Source of the DNA: Phytomonospora sp040655735
Lineage (GTDB): Bacteria > Actinomycetota > Actinomycetes > Mycobacteriales > Micromonosporaceae
DNA length: 64,000 nt
Direction: 5' to 3'
Assembly: GCF_040655735.1 (NCBI RefSeq)
Contig: NZ_JBFAKK010000008.1
Span: forward strand, 337,362-401,361
Every line of letters starts with the position of its first letter. Within the stretch, counting starts at the first letter, position 1. The position numbers were made by a program, and so were the translations under genes. This document shows positions 1 to 9,056 of the stretch, piece by piece. The notes beneath the pieces are model-generated. The model worked only from the letters and a program-made list of their open reading frames with translations, was not told the DNA's origin and searched no databases.

Positions 1-816
1 ATCATCGTCACGGAGTCCCTTGTGGGCGGTACCTGGGACATCCTGCGCACCGACTACGTCCGCGACGTCCTGGAGACCCAGCTCGGTCTGCCGACCTACG
101 TCGCCGTCGTGCTCGGCGTCTGGAAGATTCCCGGCGCGGTCGTCCTGCTGCTGCCGCGCCTGCCCCGCCTCAAGGAATGGGCCTACGCGGGCATCTTCTT
201 CGTCTACACCGGCGCCTTCGCGTCGCACCTGTTCATCGGCGACACCGCCGGAGCCTTCGGACCGCTGGGCTTCGCCGCGATCACGATGATCTCCTGGGCA
301 CTGCGACCGGCCTCCCGCCGCGACCCGGCGCCGTACTCGCCGCGCTTCGCCCGCTTCGTCCCGCCCGCCCCGCCCCGCGGCAAGGTGACCACGATCGCCT
401 ACTGGGCACTGGCCCTCACCGTCGCCGTGGTGCTGTTCAGCGGCGGCATCGCCGACGTCGCCCACGTCGACGACACCCTCGCGGGCATGGTCGCGCTGGG
501 CTACCCGGCGTACTTCCTCTACATCATCGGCACCTGGAAACTCCTCGGCGCCGTCGCCATCCTCGCGCCGCGCTTCACCCGCCTCAAGGAGTGGGCCTTC
601 GCGGGCGCGTTCTTCAACTTCTCCGGCGCGGTCATCTCACACCTGGCCTCGGGCTCGTCCGGCGACCACGTGGCGGTGACCTCGCTGTTCGCCCTCTGCA
701 CGCTGGGCGCGTGGGCCCTGCGGCCGGGCAGTCAGGTGCTCGGCGACCTCTACACGGGAGGAGACGCGAGCACCGAGCCCGCCGACAGGCGAGCGCTCGC
801 GACCGTCGCGAGCTGA
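1..816 (+). CDS. Tandem DoxX-family membrane protein (5' end outside window)
   Basis: The frame is open from base 1, so the true start lies upstream. A GTG at 22 is possible but would cut the first DoxX helix. Two copies of a DoxX-like unit are visible. Each has a G-x-W-K-(I/L) helix followed by a (L/F)xRLKEWA(Y/F)AG signature, near codons 45-70 and 180-205, and each is predicted to have about four membrane helices. DoxX proteins are small integral membrane proteins linked to redox or thiol stress, and most are single-unit, about 130 residues. This one is an internal duplication. No partner gene is visible because the upstream side is cut off. The family assignment is fairly secure; the role is not known. 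Confidence 0.72.
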   Translation: MIVTESLVGGTWDILRTDYVRDVLETQLGLPTYVAVVLGVWKIPGAVVLLLPRLPRLKEWAYAGIFFVYTGAFASHLFIGDTAGAFGPLGFAAITMISWALRPASRRDPAPYSPRFARFVPPAPPRGKVTTIAYWALALTVAVVLFSGGIADVAHVDDTLAGMVALGYPAYFLYIIGTWKLLGAVAILAPRFTRLKEWAFAGAFFNFSGAVISHLASGSSGDHVAVTSLFALCTLGAWALRPGSQVLGDLYTGGDASTEPADRRALATVAS

Positions 817-830
817 GCCCGCTGAACCCG

Positions 831-1478
831 TCAGCGCAGGCGCGACGCCAGCACGCCGACGCCCGGCCCGCTCAGGTCTTCCAGTGCCTGGGCGCGGCCG
901 CTGATGGCCATGAGGATCGCCTCGCCCGGCCCGGCGACCTCGGGTCCGGTGCCGGTCACCATGCGCACGTCGGTGGCGTCGAAGCGCAGGCCGCGCATGT
1001 TCCGCGTCGCGCCCAGCGGCCCCATCGCCGTCCCGAGCTTCAGTGCCGCGCGCACCCGCTCGGTGGGGATCTCGCGCGGCTCGCCGAGGCCCCGGCGGAT
1101 GTCCTGGTGGTGGATGAAGGTCTCGACGAAGGCGATGCGGCCCCCGAACGCGGCGGCCAGGCCCTGCGGCTCGATGCGCTCGCGGAAGAGTTCGAGCAGC
1201 AGCGGCGGCGAGTAGCCGCTGTACTCCTCGACCCCGGCGGCGTTGGCGCCGTCCAGGGTGAAGCGCCCGCGCGCGAAGCGGCGGATCATGCTCTCGGGGT
1301 CGAGTTCGTCGCGGCTGAGCATGTGCGCGACCACGTCCCGCACGCTCCATCCCGCGCACAGCGAGGGCTCGTCCCATCGCGGCGGGGTGAGCGTGGCCAG
1401 GAGGTCGGCGAGTTCGGTGCGCTCGGTGCGGGTGAACTCCATGAAGTCCGGTTCGGTTCGGGTGATCGCCTGGGTCAT
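831..1478 (-). CDS. Maleylpyruvate isomerase-family (MDMPI, DinB-fold) protein
   Basis: The protein has 215 residues from an ATG at 1478 with an AGGAG element just upstream. The N-terminal half carries the mycothiol-dependent maleylpyruvate isomerase (MDMPI_N / DinB-like) pattern: ...LLATLTPPRWDEPSLCAGW-SVRDVVAHM..., and a later HHQDIRR segment fits the family's conserved region. In mycothiol-using actinobacteria this fold is found in metal-dependent thiol transferases or isomerases acting in the cytoplasm. The substrate cannot be read from the sequence. An internal Met at codon 13 is an alternative start. The gene stands alone, convergent with the DoxX gene 14 bp away. Confidence 0.72.
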   Translation of the reverse strand: MTQAITRTEPDFMEFTRTERTELADLLATLTPPRWDEPSLCAGWSVRDVVAHMLSRDELDPESMIRRFARGRFTLDGANAAGVEEYSGYSPPLLLELFRERIEPQGLAAAFGGRIAFVETFIHHQDIRRGLGEPREIPTERVRAALKLGTAMGPLGATRNMRGLRFDATDVRMVTGTGPEVAGPGEAILMAISGRAQALEDLSGPGVGVLASRLR

Positions 1479-1565
1479 GGCTCTCCTGCTCGGGTCGCCG
1501 GCCGATGGCCGGTATTCCCATGCGTGATGCCCCCGCCGACGGCGGGGTAAACCGGGTCGGCGCGG

Positions 1566-1598
1566 AAAAGGCCCGCCCGCGGAGCGGACGGGCCTTTT
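1566..1598 (-). terminator. Rho-independent terminator of the ABC exporter unit
   Basis: Inverted repeat with arms 1566-1580 and 1584-1598 (AAAAGGCCCGCCCGC against GCGGACGGGCCTTTT). It forms a 15-bp stem with one wobble pair and a 3-nt loop. Read on the minus strand it is followed by a T-run and lies just past the permease stop at 1607. Confidence 0.7.
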
Positions 1599-1606
1599 CG
1601 CACGGT

Positions 1607-2394
1607 CTAGGTCCGGGCGGGCCGGTTGTACAGCTTCCTCGACCACAGGTAGCCGCCGAGGGCGATCACGGCACACCAGGCGAGGCCGACGATCACGTTG
1701 TTGCCGACCGGCGCCCCGGTCATCAGGGCGCGCAGCGCCTCGATCATGGGCGTGAAGGGCTGGTACTCGGCGAACCAGCGCAGGCCCGCGGGCATGGACT
1801 CGGTCGGCACGAAACCGCTGCTGAGGAAGGGGAGCAGGGTCAGCGGCATGGGGAGGTTGCTGGCGGTCTCGACCGAGCTGCTGGCCAGGCCGAGCGCGAC
1901 CGACAGCCACACCAGGGCGAAGGAGATCGCCAGGAGGAAGCCGGCCGTGGCCAGCCACCCGCCGAGCCCCGCGTCGGGCCGAAAGCCCACGGCGATGGCG
2001 ACGCCGACGACGATGGTCACGCCGATCATGATCTGGATGATGCTGCCGATGACGTGGCCGGTGAGCACCGAGACGCGGGCGATGGCCATGGTGCGGAAGC
2101 GGGCGACGATGCCCTCGGTCATGTCCATCGCGACCGAGATCGCGGTGCCCTGGACGGCGGCGGTGACCGTCATGAGGATGATCCCCGGGGCCAGGTAGTT
2201 GACGTAGGCCTCGCGACCGCCTGTCGGGGCGCCGAGTCCGTCGCCGAGCGTGCCGCCGAAGACGTAGACGAACAGCAGCAGGAAGATGATCGGCATCCCG
2301 ACCAGCAGCAGCGTCAGGGAGGGGTAGCGCAGCATGCGCTTGAGGTTGCGGCGAAGCATCGTCGCCGAGTCGGTCAGCGCGTAGGTGGCGGTGC

Positions 2395-2398
<4 letters not shown>
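1607..2398 (-). CDS. ABC-2 type permease of a DrrAB-like exporter
   Basis: The protein has 263 residues. Its start ATG at 2398 overlaps the stop of the ATPase gene by 4 nt (ATGA), so the two are translationally coupled. Six hydrophobic helices are predicted, with the ABC-2 membrane-family layout. The N-terminus is short and cytoplasmic (MLRRNLKRMLRYPSL), and a typical AVQGTAISVAMDM...RFR-TM-IAR loop follows, as in DrrB-type permeases. With the adjacent ATPase it should form an exporter for drugs, lipids or a secondary metabolite across the cytoplasmic membrane. No biosynthetic gene nearby identifies the cargo. Confidence 0.85.
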
Positions 2399-3351
<953 letters not shown>

Positions 3352-3368
3352 GAGGGGTTTCCTTCTAC

Positions 3369-4214
3369 TCAGGCGCGGTTGACGGTGATGTCGCCGTAGC
3401 CGCTGTGGGCGCGGATGTCGACGGTCTTCGCGGAGGGTCCGGGCTGCCCGGGGAGGCCGTCGAGGTGCTTGTTGACGCGGCCGAAGCCGGTGCTGGCGTC
3501 GAGGAGGGCGGCGACGCCTTCGGCGACCGCGATCTCGATCTCGCCCATGCCGGTCTTGAGATTGAAGAGGCCGGACGTGGCCGCGCCGACCCGGATGGCG
3601 CCGTTGGAGGACTTGGCCTCGACGCCCGCGCCGGGCCGTTCGACGAAGACCGAGCCGTTGCCGGTGCGGGTCCGCGTCTCGCCGGTGACCGAGCCGAGCT
3701 CGATGTCGCCGTTGGAGCTCTTGACGACGGCGTCGCCGTTGACCTGGTCGATGTTGACCCGCCCCGAGCCGGTGGACACGTCGACGTCGCCGGTGGCGGC
3801 GACCGTGACGCGCCCGGCGCCGGTGTCGACGTGCAGCGGACCGGTCCGGTCGAGCCAGACGTCGCCGGCGCCGGTCTTGACGCGGGTCTCGCCGAGCACG
3901 CCGGTGCCGCGCAGGCCGCCGGCCTGGGAGTCGGCACGCAGCCGTGAACCGGCGGGGACCTCGACGGTTACCTCGACCGAGCGGGTCTTGCGGGAGGGGT
4001 CGAAGAACTTGGCGCGGGGCGAGTCGATCCGCAGTGTCCCGTTGCTGAAATCGACGACGGTCCGCTCGGCGGCCTTGCGGTCCGACTCGTTGTTGGGGTC
4101 GGTGGGGCGCACGTCGACGACGGTCTCGGTGCGGTCGCCGGCGGTGATGTGGACGTTGCCGACGCCCAGTTCGATCGAGACGTTGATGGGGGCGGGAGTG
4201 GCGAAAGAAGGCAT
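3369..4214 (-). CDS. DUF4097-family beta-strand repeat protein
   Basis: The protein has 281 residues and no signal peptide or membrane helix. It is built of short repeating beta-strand units of the type (V)xTGxGxVxVxxxxGxV, with alternating V/I and G/S/N, which predicts a right-handed beta-solenoid or adhesin-like fold (DUF4097/DUF4098). Such proteins are often encoded beside RHH regulators and ABC transporters in actinobacteria, as here. The biochemical role of the family is unknown. The gene lies between the ribbon-helix-helix gene (58 bp upstream) and the ATPase. Confidence 0.75.
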   Translation of the reverse strand: MPSFATPAPINVSIELGVGNVHITAGDRTETVVDVRPTDPNNESDRKAAERTVVDFSNGTLRIDSPRAKFFDPSRKTRSVEVTVEVPAGSRLRADSQAGGLRGTGVLGETRVKTGAGDVWLDRTGPLHVDTGAGRVTVAATGDVDVSTGSGRVNIDQVNGDAVVKSSNGDIELGSVTGETRTRTGNGSVFVERPGAGVEAKSSNGAIRVGAATSGLFNLKTGMGEIEIAVAEGVAALLDASTGFGRVNKHLDGLPGQPGPSAKTVDIRAHSGYGDITVNRA

Positions 4215-4272
4215 GGCGATTCTCCAGAGAAGTTCGGGTGAGTGTTCTTGCCGGTGAAAGTGGGTGTGCGGT

Positions 4273-4788
4273 TCAGCCGATCCAGCCGCGGTACCGGTCG
4301 GATCCGACGATGCCCTGCACCGGCGGTGGCTGGTGCCGGTCGGGGCGCCGAAGCGCGGCCGAGGAGACGCGGACGAGCCAGGCGTTGACCGACCGGCCCT
4401 CCTGCGCGGCGTCGGCCTCGATGGCGACCTTGAGCTGCTCGGGCAGCCGGAAGTTGATGCGGGCGGTGGGGCCTTCGTGCGTGCCCGACAGGTCCTCCTC
4501 GCTCGCGGGAGCGTGGCCGGCCGACTCGGCGGGTGCGGGCGCGGGCGCCGCCTGGTTCACCACGAAGCTGGGCTCGCGGCCGCGAAGCCGCAACTCGACC
4601 GAACCGGGTGCGAGCTCGCGGCTAATCTCGTCGGTGGCGTCCGACAGCGCTTCGAGCAGCGTCAGGCGGATCGCCGGCTCCAGGGATCCGGCCAGGCGCT
4701 CGAACAGCACCCGAGCCTCGTCGCCTCCCGTCTCGGCGAGGGCCGCGAACTCCCGGCCCAGCCGCTGTACGTACGAATTCACATCCAT
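4273..4788 (-). CDS. Ribbon-helix-helix (HicB/CopG-like) DNA-binding protein
   Basis: The protein has 171 residues. The C-terminal third, from about residue 105 (ARINFRLPEQLKVAIEADAA, then QEGRSVNAWLVR), is a ribbon-helix-helix motif: a beta-strand with basic and polar contact residues followed by two helices, as in HicB or CopG proteins. The N-terminal 100 residues are helical and acidic, with an Ala/Pro linker. It is the first gene of the DUF4097-ABC unit and probably regulates it. The upstream region holds several TGGCGCCA palindromes that are candidate binding sites. No HicA-like toxin gene is adjacent, so a toxin-antitoxin role is not supported. Confidence 0.75.
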   Translation of the reverse strand: MDVNSYVQRLGREFAALAETGGDEARVLFERLAGSLEPAIRLTLLEALSDATDEISRELAPGSVELRLRGREPSFVVNQAAPAPAPAESAGHAPASEEDLSGTHEGPTARINFRLPEQLKVAIEADAAQEGRSVNAWLVRVSSAALRRPDRHQPPPVQGIVGSDRYRGWIG

Positions 4789-4809
4789 GACGTCATCATG
4801 GCACCGTGC

Positions 4810-4915
4810 TGGCGCATCGTCAAGGGTTATGGCGCCATTTTCGGTGTTGGATGGCGCCAGCTTGGCTCAATCGTTGGCTCAGATGGCCTCTGAGCTGGGA
4901 ATACGAGTGGCGCCA
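4810..4915. promoter_or_regulatory. Cluster of TGGCGCCA palindromes, putative RHH operator
   Basis: Perfect 8-bp palindromes TGGCGCCA lie at 4830-4837, 4852-4859 and 4908-4915, with an imperfect copy TGGCGCAT at 4810-4817. The first three are spaced 20 and 22 bp centre to centre, about two helical turns. They lie immediately upstream of the RHH gene start at 4788, as expected for autoregulation by cooperatively bound RHH dimers. The remainder of the 311-bp gap to 5099 shows no gene. Confidence 0.5.
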
Positions 4916-5099
4916 CTATTTCGCGCAGGGGACGGATTCCGGCGACCGCGCCCGTGGTGACCGCGCCGACCTTGCGCCCCGCTCGAAGGTGGGCTGAACG
5001 CCGGGCAGATCGCCGATATGGACGAGCGGGCGATGGTCGCCGGCGGAACGGAACGTGAACAATCTCTGTGGCCCAAAGACAAGTACACAGGAGATCTCA

Positions 5100-6050
5100 G
5101 TGCCCGAAGAGAAGCAGGACAAGCCCACCGTCGACCGTCGTCGCATGCTGCGCCGTGCCGGAGCCGTGGTGGCGGGTGTGGCCGGTGCGACCGTCGCCGC
5201 CGCGCCGGCCCACGCGGCTGAAGGCGACGCCGTCGTCCAGGGCGCCGCCAACGACGCGGGCAAGACCGTCACGTCGCTGACCACGGCCAAGGCCGACGGT
5301 GCCGCCCTGACCTTGCAGAACACCGGCCTCAACGGCGCCGGCGGCGGGGCGTCGCTCGCGCTCGCGCCCAGTGAGGCGCTCGCCCTGTCGGAGAGCACGC
5401 CCGCCGGCAGCGTGATGCTGGCCGCCAACGGCATGACGATGATCGCCCCGCCCGACGGCAACGGCGGCGCCCTCCACAACCAGTACCTCTACGACTCGCT
5501 CAACTCGACCTTCACCGTGCCCGTCAACGTCTTCCGCGCGGCCGACAGCCGTCACGAGAAGAACAACCGCCGGCGTCTGTTCGGCGCCTCCTCCAGTTCC
5601 TTCGACTCGGACGGGCGGCTGCGGGCGGGCAAGACCGTCCACCTCGACATCAGCGACCTGGTGTCGTTCTCGCTGGGCGCGTTCGTCAACGTGGTCACCT
5701 TCGGGCAGCTCGCCGGGGGCTTCATCACCGTCTGGCCCTACGGCACGCCCCGGCCCGGACCCGCCACCGTCCAGTACTACAAGGGCGTCAGCATCCGCAA
5801 CACCGGCCTGACCCCGGTCGGCTACGACGACGTCCGCACCGACGCGCTGAGCATCTTCGTCACGGCGACCACCCACTTCACCCTCGACATCCTCGGCGTG
5901 GTCATCAGCCACTGGGCCTCGCTGAGCGGGTCGCCGTTGTCGACCGCCTCCCCGATGACCGCCGCGAAGAACGGCGGCGAGGCGCTGGCCGCGCGCCGGC
6001 AGGCGGCCTTCGGCGAGAAGATCGCCGCGTGGACCGGGCACAACGGCTGA
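5100..6050 (+). CDS. Tat-secreted protein of unknown function
   Basis: The protein has 316 residues. The GTG at 5100 is chosen because AGGAG lies 6 nt upstream (5089-5093); the in-frame ATG at 5055 has no such site. The N-terminus has a twin-arginine signal (DRRRMLRRAG, hydrophobic stretch, APAHA cleavage site), so export in a folded state is predicted. The mature part begins with an Ala/Gly-rich beta segment, continues through a region with an NNRRR basic patch, and ends in a hydrophobic VTATTHFTLDILGVVISHW segment. I do not recognise a catalytic motif. The next gene, a secreted FG-GAP protein, starts 32 bp downstream and may be cotranscribed. Confidence 0.7.
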   Translation: MPEEKQDKPTVDRRRMLRRAGAVVAGVAGATVAAAPAHAAEGDAVVQGAANDAGKTVTSLTTAKADGAALTLQNTGLNGAGGGASLALAPSEALALSESTPAGSVMLAANGMTMIAPPDGNGGALHNQYLYDSLNSTFTVPVNVFRAADSRHEKNNRRRLFGASSSSFDSDGRLRAGKTVHLDISDLVSFSLGAFVNVVTFGQLAGGFITVWPYGTPRPGPATVQYYKGVSIRNTGLTPVGYDDVRTDALSIFVTATTHFTLDILGVVISHWASLSGSPLSTASPMTAAKNGGEALAARRQAAFGEKIAAWTGHNG

Positions 6051-6082
6051 GCCGCCCACTTTCCCCAGCCCGAGGAGAAATC

Positions 6083-7690
6083 ATGCCCATCCGCATGCGC
6101 TGGTGCGCCGCGATCACCTGCGCCGCAGCGCTTGTCAGTGCCCTGCCCACGACGGCCGCAGCGGCGGCCCCAGCCGCTGACGACACCGTGACCGTCGAGA
6201 GGGTCGCCACCCCCGGCACGGTCGCGCCGAAGCTCCGCGCCGACGCGGTGTCGTCGCGCCTCGACCTCGACCGCGACGGCAAGGACGAGATGGTCGTCGG
6301 CGTCTGGCGCGAGAACGGCGGCTACAGCGTCGCCGTGACCTATTCCGGTCTGCCGCAACGCGACTACATCACCGCGCCGATCGGTTCGCCCACCCGGCCG
6401 AACTTCGGCGACGCCCTGACCTCCGGAGACTTCAACGGCGACGGCTACGCCGACCTCGCGGTCGCCAACCCCGGCGAGCGTGACGCGGCCGGAGTCGCCT
6501 TCGGCGGCGCGGTCTGGATCTTCCACGGCGGCCCGGGCGGTCTCGACATCAAGGCGCCGCAGCACTTCAACCAGGACACCGAAGGCGTCCCGGGGACCAT
6601 GACCGGGCACGACATGTTCGGCGACGACCTCGCCGCCGGCGACCTCAACGGCGACGGCTGGGACGATCTGGCCGTCGGCGCTCCGGGAGAGAAGGTCGAC
6701 GGATTCGGATACGCCGGTTCGGTCACCGTGCTCTATGGGAGTCCGTCGGGTCTGGCCGCGGACGGCGCGCAACTGTTCACCCAGGCCACCGAGGGCGTGC
6801 CCAGCGCGCCCGAGGCGAGCGACGCCTTCGGGCGTGCCGTCGCCGTGGGAGACATGACCGGTGACGGCTACGACGACCTCGCCATCAGCTCCCCGTCGGA
6901 AGGCGAGTGGAGCGAACCGCGCGAGTTCGGCCTCATCATGCTGCTGAAAGGCGGCCCGAGCGGTGTCACCGCCAGTGGCGTGACGTCCTTCTTCGGCATC
7001 AGCCTCAACGTGGGCGCCATGGGCGACAGCATGTCGATCGCCGACATCGACGGCGACGGGGACGGGGACCTGGTCGCCGGCGCTCCGCGCAGTTGGATCG
7101 GACACATCGTCTACGTCCCCGGCGTGCCGGCGGGACTCGACGTGGCCCATGCCAGGGTGATCGACACGCAGACTCCCGGCGTTCCCGGCGAAGTGGCCGA
7201 CGGGGAGGGTGAGGACTCGATCTCCCAGGGCTTCGGGCACTCCATCTCCACCGGTGACGTGACCGGTGACGGACGCGCCGACGTCCTCGTCGGCGCCATC
7301 GGATACGACGTTCAGGGTGTGCTCGACGCCGGGGCGGTGTTCCTGATCCCCGGAACCGCCGAGGGACTGACGGGTGCGGGCTCGGTCATGATCAGCCAGC
7401 CCGCGACCGCCGCTGCGTCGAACAGTCCGCTGAAGCTCCTCGGCGTCGCCCAGCGCGGCGACTACTTCGGCGTATCGACGACGATCCTCAACCTCGACGG
7501 CGCGGGTTCGCTGGACATGCTGGCCGGCAGTACCGAGCGGTCCGTCGACGGCCTGGTCGTCGAACTGGATCCCGCCTACGTGGTCGTGCGTCCGAGGGGC
7601 ACCAAACTCGTCGGCCTGACGCCGGTCCGCGCGTGGACCGGCCGCGACATCGGCGCCTACTCGGCCGGGCACACCCTCCTGCACCGCTGA
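6083..7690 (+). CDS. Secreted FG-GAP (integrin-alpha-like beta-propeller) protein
   Basis: The protein has 535 residues. The ATG at 6083 follows GAGGAGAAATC. A Sec signal peptide (MPIRMRWCAAITCAAAL... ending TTAAAAA) is followed by about seven FG-GAP blades. Each carries a calcium-binding DxNGDGxxDLAV(G/A) type loop, for example DFNGDGYADLAV, DLNGDGWDDLAV, DMTGDGYDDLAI and DVTGDGRADVLV, so an extracellular beta-propeller with Ca2+-bound loops is predicted. Several blades also have the (T)xGVPGxxxxxDxFG extension seen in the tandem cluster at 36535-41929, making it a more distant fifth paralogue. Binding or adhesion is likely; no catalytic domain is seen. Confidence 0.88.
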   Translation: MPIRMRWCAAITCAAALVSALPTTAAAAAPAADDTVTVERVATPGTVAPKLRADAVSSRLDLDRDGKDEMVVGVWRENGGYSVAVTYSGLPQRDYITAPIGSPTRPNFGDALTSGDFNGDGYADLAVANPGERDAAGVAFGGAVWIFHGGPGGLDIKAPQHFNQDTEGVPGTMTGHDMFGDDLAAGDLNGDGWDDLAVGAPGEKVDGFGYAGSVTVLYGSPSGLAADGAQLFTQATEGVPSAPEASDAFGRAVAVGDMTGDGYDDLAISSPSEGEWSEPREFGLIMLLKGGPSGVTASGVTSFFGISLNVGAMGDSMSIADIDGDGDGDLVAGAPRSWIGHIVYVPGVPAGLDVAHARVIDTQTPGVPGEVADGEGEDSISQGFGHSISTGDVTGDGRADVLVGAIGYDVQGVLDAGAVFLIPGTAEGLTGAGSVMISQPATAAASNSPLKLLGVAQRGDYFGVSTTILNLDGAGSLDMLAGSTERSVDGLVVELDPAYVVVRPRGTKLVGLTPVRAWTGRDIGAYSAGHTLLHR

Positions 7691-7704
7691 GCGCCTGACC
7701 GCCG

Positions 7705-7740
7705 CCCGCCCCCACCGCGCCGACGGTGGGGGCGGGTTTT
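7705..7740 (+). terminator. Strong Rho-independent terminator
   Basis: Perfect 13-bp stem (CCCGCCCCCACCG at 7705-7717, CGGTGGGGGCGGG at 7724-7736) with a 6-nt loop and a TTTT tail. It lies 15 bp after the FG-GAP stop and separates that gene from the LacI-led operon. Confidence 0.85.
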
Positions 7741-7811
7741 CGCCGTGCGCGGACGGGCGCGCCCCCCGCCTCCTGCGGTCACGCCCTGGTCAAATCGATC
7801 CGCCCGCTCTC

Positions 7812-7840
7812 TTGACGGCCATGATCTCCCGGCCTACGAT
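7812..7840 (+). promoter_or_regulatory. Sigma70-type promoter of the sialidase/importer operon
   Basis: TTGACG at 7812-7817 and TACGAT at 7835-7840 are separated by 17 bp, the ideal spacing for a housekeeping sigma factor. Transcription would start near 7847, directly inside the triple operator, in a layout suited to repression. Confidence 0.55.
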
Positions 7841-7844
7841 CACC

Positions 7845-7890
7845 GATACGTATTACCAACTGATACGTATAACCAACCTCTACGTATCAC
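7845..7890 (+). promoter_or_regulatory. Three tandem 17-bp operator repeats around TACGTA
   Basis: TACGTA palindromes are centred at 7849.5, 7866.5 and 7883.5, exactly 17 bp apart. The first two sit in ATACGTAT and are followed by T(A/T)ACCAAC. They lie between the promoter and the LacI-family gene start (7914), so they are the obvious candidate binding sites for that regulator. Confidence 0.6.
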
Positions 7891-7913
7891 CGTCGAAACG
7901 AAACGAGGTCCGC

Positions 7914-9056
7914 GTGCCCGCCGATCCGGCCACGAACCCCGCCCCCGCCGAAGACGGCGCGGACGCGGCGACCTCCGCCGTCCCGCCGCAGCCGGCCCGG
8001 CGAGGGAAGCGCCCCCGGCGGCAGCCGACGCAGATCGACCTCGCCCGCCACGCGGGCGTCTCGCAGGCCACGGTCTCGCAGGTCGTCAACGAGACCCCCG
8101 AGCGCCCGGCGCGGCTGACGCCGGAGACCCGGCAGCGCGTCCTCGACGCCATCGAGGACCTCGGCTACCGCGCCAACCCCGCCGCGCGCAGCCTCAAGGG
8201 CAAGCAGAACCGCCTCCTCGGCCTGCACACCTTCGAGGCCGTCTTCCCCGTCGACCAGCGCGACTTCTACTTCCCCTTCCTCCTCGGCGTCGAGGAGGAG
8301 GTCGCCCGCCAGGGCTACGACCTGATCCTGTTCGCCTCGGCGGTCGCGGGGGCGCGGCGGCCGATATTCGTCGACGGCGTCAACCGCCTCCGCCTCGCCG
8401 ACGGCGCGGTCCTGCTGGGCCGCCACATGCGGCGCGACGACCTCGCCGAACTCGTCAAGGAGGACTACCCCTTCGTCTTCATCGGCCGCCGCGAACTCGG
8501 CGCCACACCCCTGTCGTACGTCGGCGCCGACTACATCACCGCGACCCGCGACCTCGTCGGCCGCTTCGCCGAACTCGGCCACCGCCGCATCGCCTTCCTG
8601 CGTCAGCCCGGCCGCAGCGAGCCGACCGTCGACCGCGAGCGCGGCTACCGCGAGGGCCTGGCCGCCGCGGATGCCGGCGAGCCGATCGAGCACGAGGGCG
8701 CCTTCACCGCCGTCGAGCTGCGGTCGCTGCTCGACGCCGGTGTGACGGCGATCCTGGCCGAGCCGACCGAGGACGACCGGATCGCCGCCGACGTCGAGGC
8801 CGCCGCCGCCGAACTGGGCGTCTCGATCCCCGAGGACCTGTCGGTCGGCCTGCTCGGCGACCCGACCTGGTCGCAGAGCGCCAACGACTGGACCCGCTTC
8901 GCCGTCCCGCGCCCGGAGATGGGCCGACGGGCCGTGCGGCTGCTCATCGAGCTGCTGGAGACCGGCCACGACACCGCCCGCCAGGACCTCGTCGCCTGCG
9001 ACTACATCGCCGGCGAGACCCTGTCGCGGCCCCGCCGGGAAGGCGGACGCCCATGA
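7914..9056 (+). CDS. LacI-family transcriptional regulator
   Basis: The protein has 380 residues from a GTG at 7914 preceded by CGAGG. The in-frame ATG at 7812 would start inside the -35 element and is rejected. After a 40-residue Pro/Ala-rich tail comes the LacI helix-turn-helix (TQIDLARHAGVSQATVSQVVNE) and hinge (LGYRANPAARSLKG), then a periplasmic-binding-protein-like sensor domain to the C-terminus. The N-terminal tail before the HTH is longer than usual. It heads a ten-gene polycistron and overlaps the first permease by 4 nt, so it is expected to sense the transported sugar or a product of it and repress the operon through the TACGTA repeats. Confidence 0.9.
   Translation: MPADPATNPAPAEDGADAATSAVPPQPARRGKRPRRQPTQIDLARHAGVSQATVSQVVNETPERPARLTPETRQRVLDAIEDLGYRANPAARSLKGKQNRLLGLHTFEAVFPVDQRDFYFPFLLGVEEEVARQGYDLILFASAVAGARRPIFVDGVNRLRLADGAVLLGRHMRRDDLAELVKEDYPFVFIGRRELGATPLSYVGADYITATRDLVGRFAELGHRRIAFLRQPGRSEPTVDRERGYREGLAAADAGEPIEHEGAFTAVELRSLLDAGVTAILAEPTEDDRIAADVEAAAAELGVSIPEDLSVGLLGDPTWSQSANDWTRFAVPRPEMGRRAVRLLIELLETGHDTARQDLVACDYIAGETLSRPRREGGRP

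Noticed and set aside
4273..4788. HicAB toxin-antitoxin module
   Set aside because: Only the RHH half is present; no HicA-like gene lies next to it.
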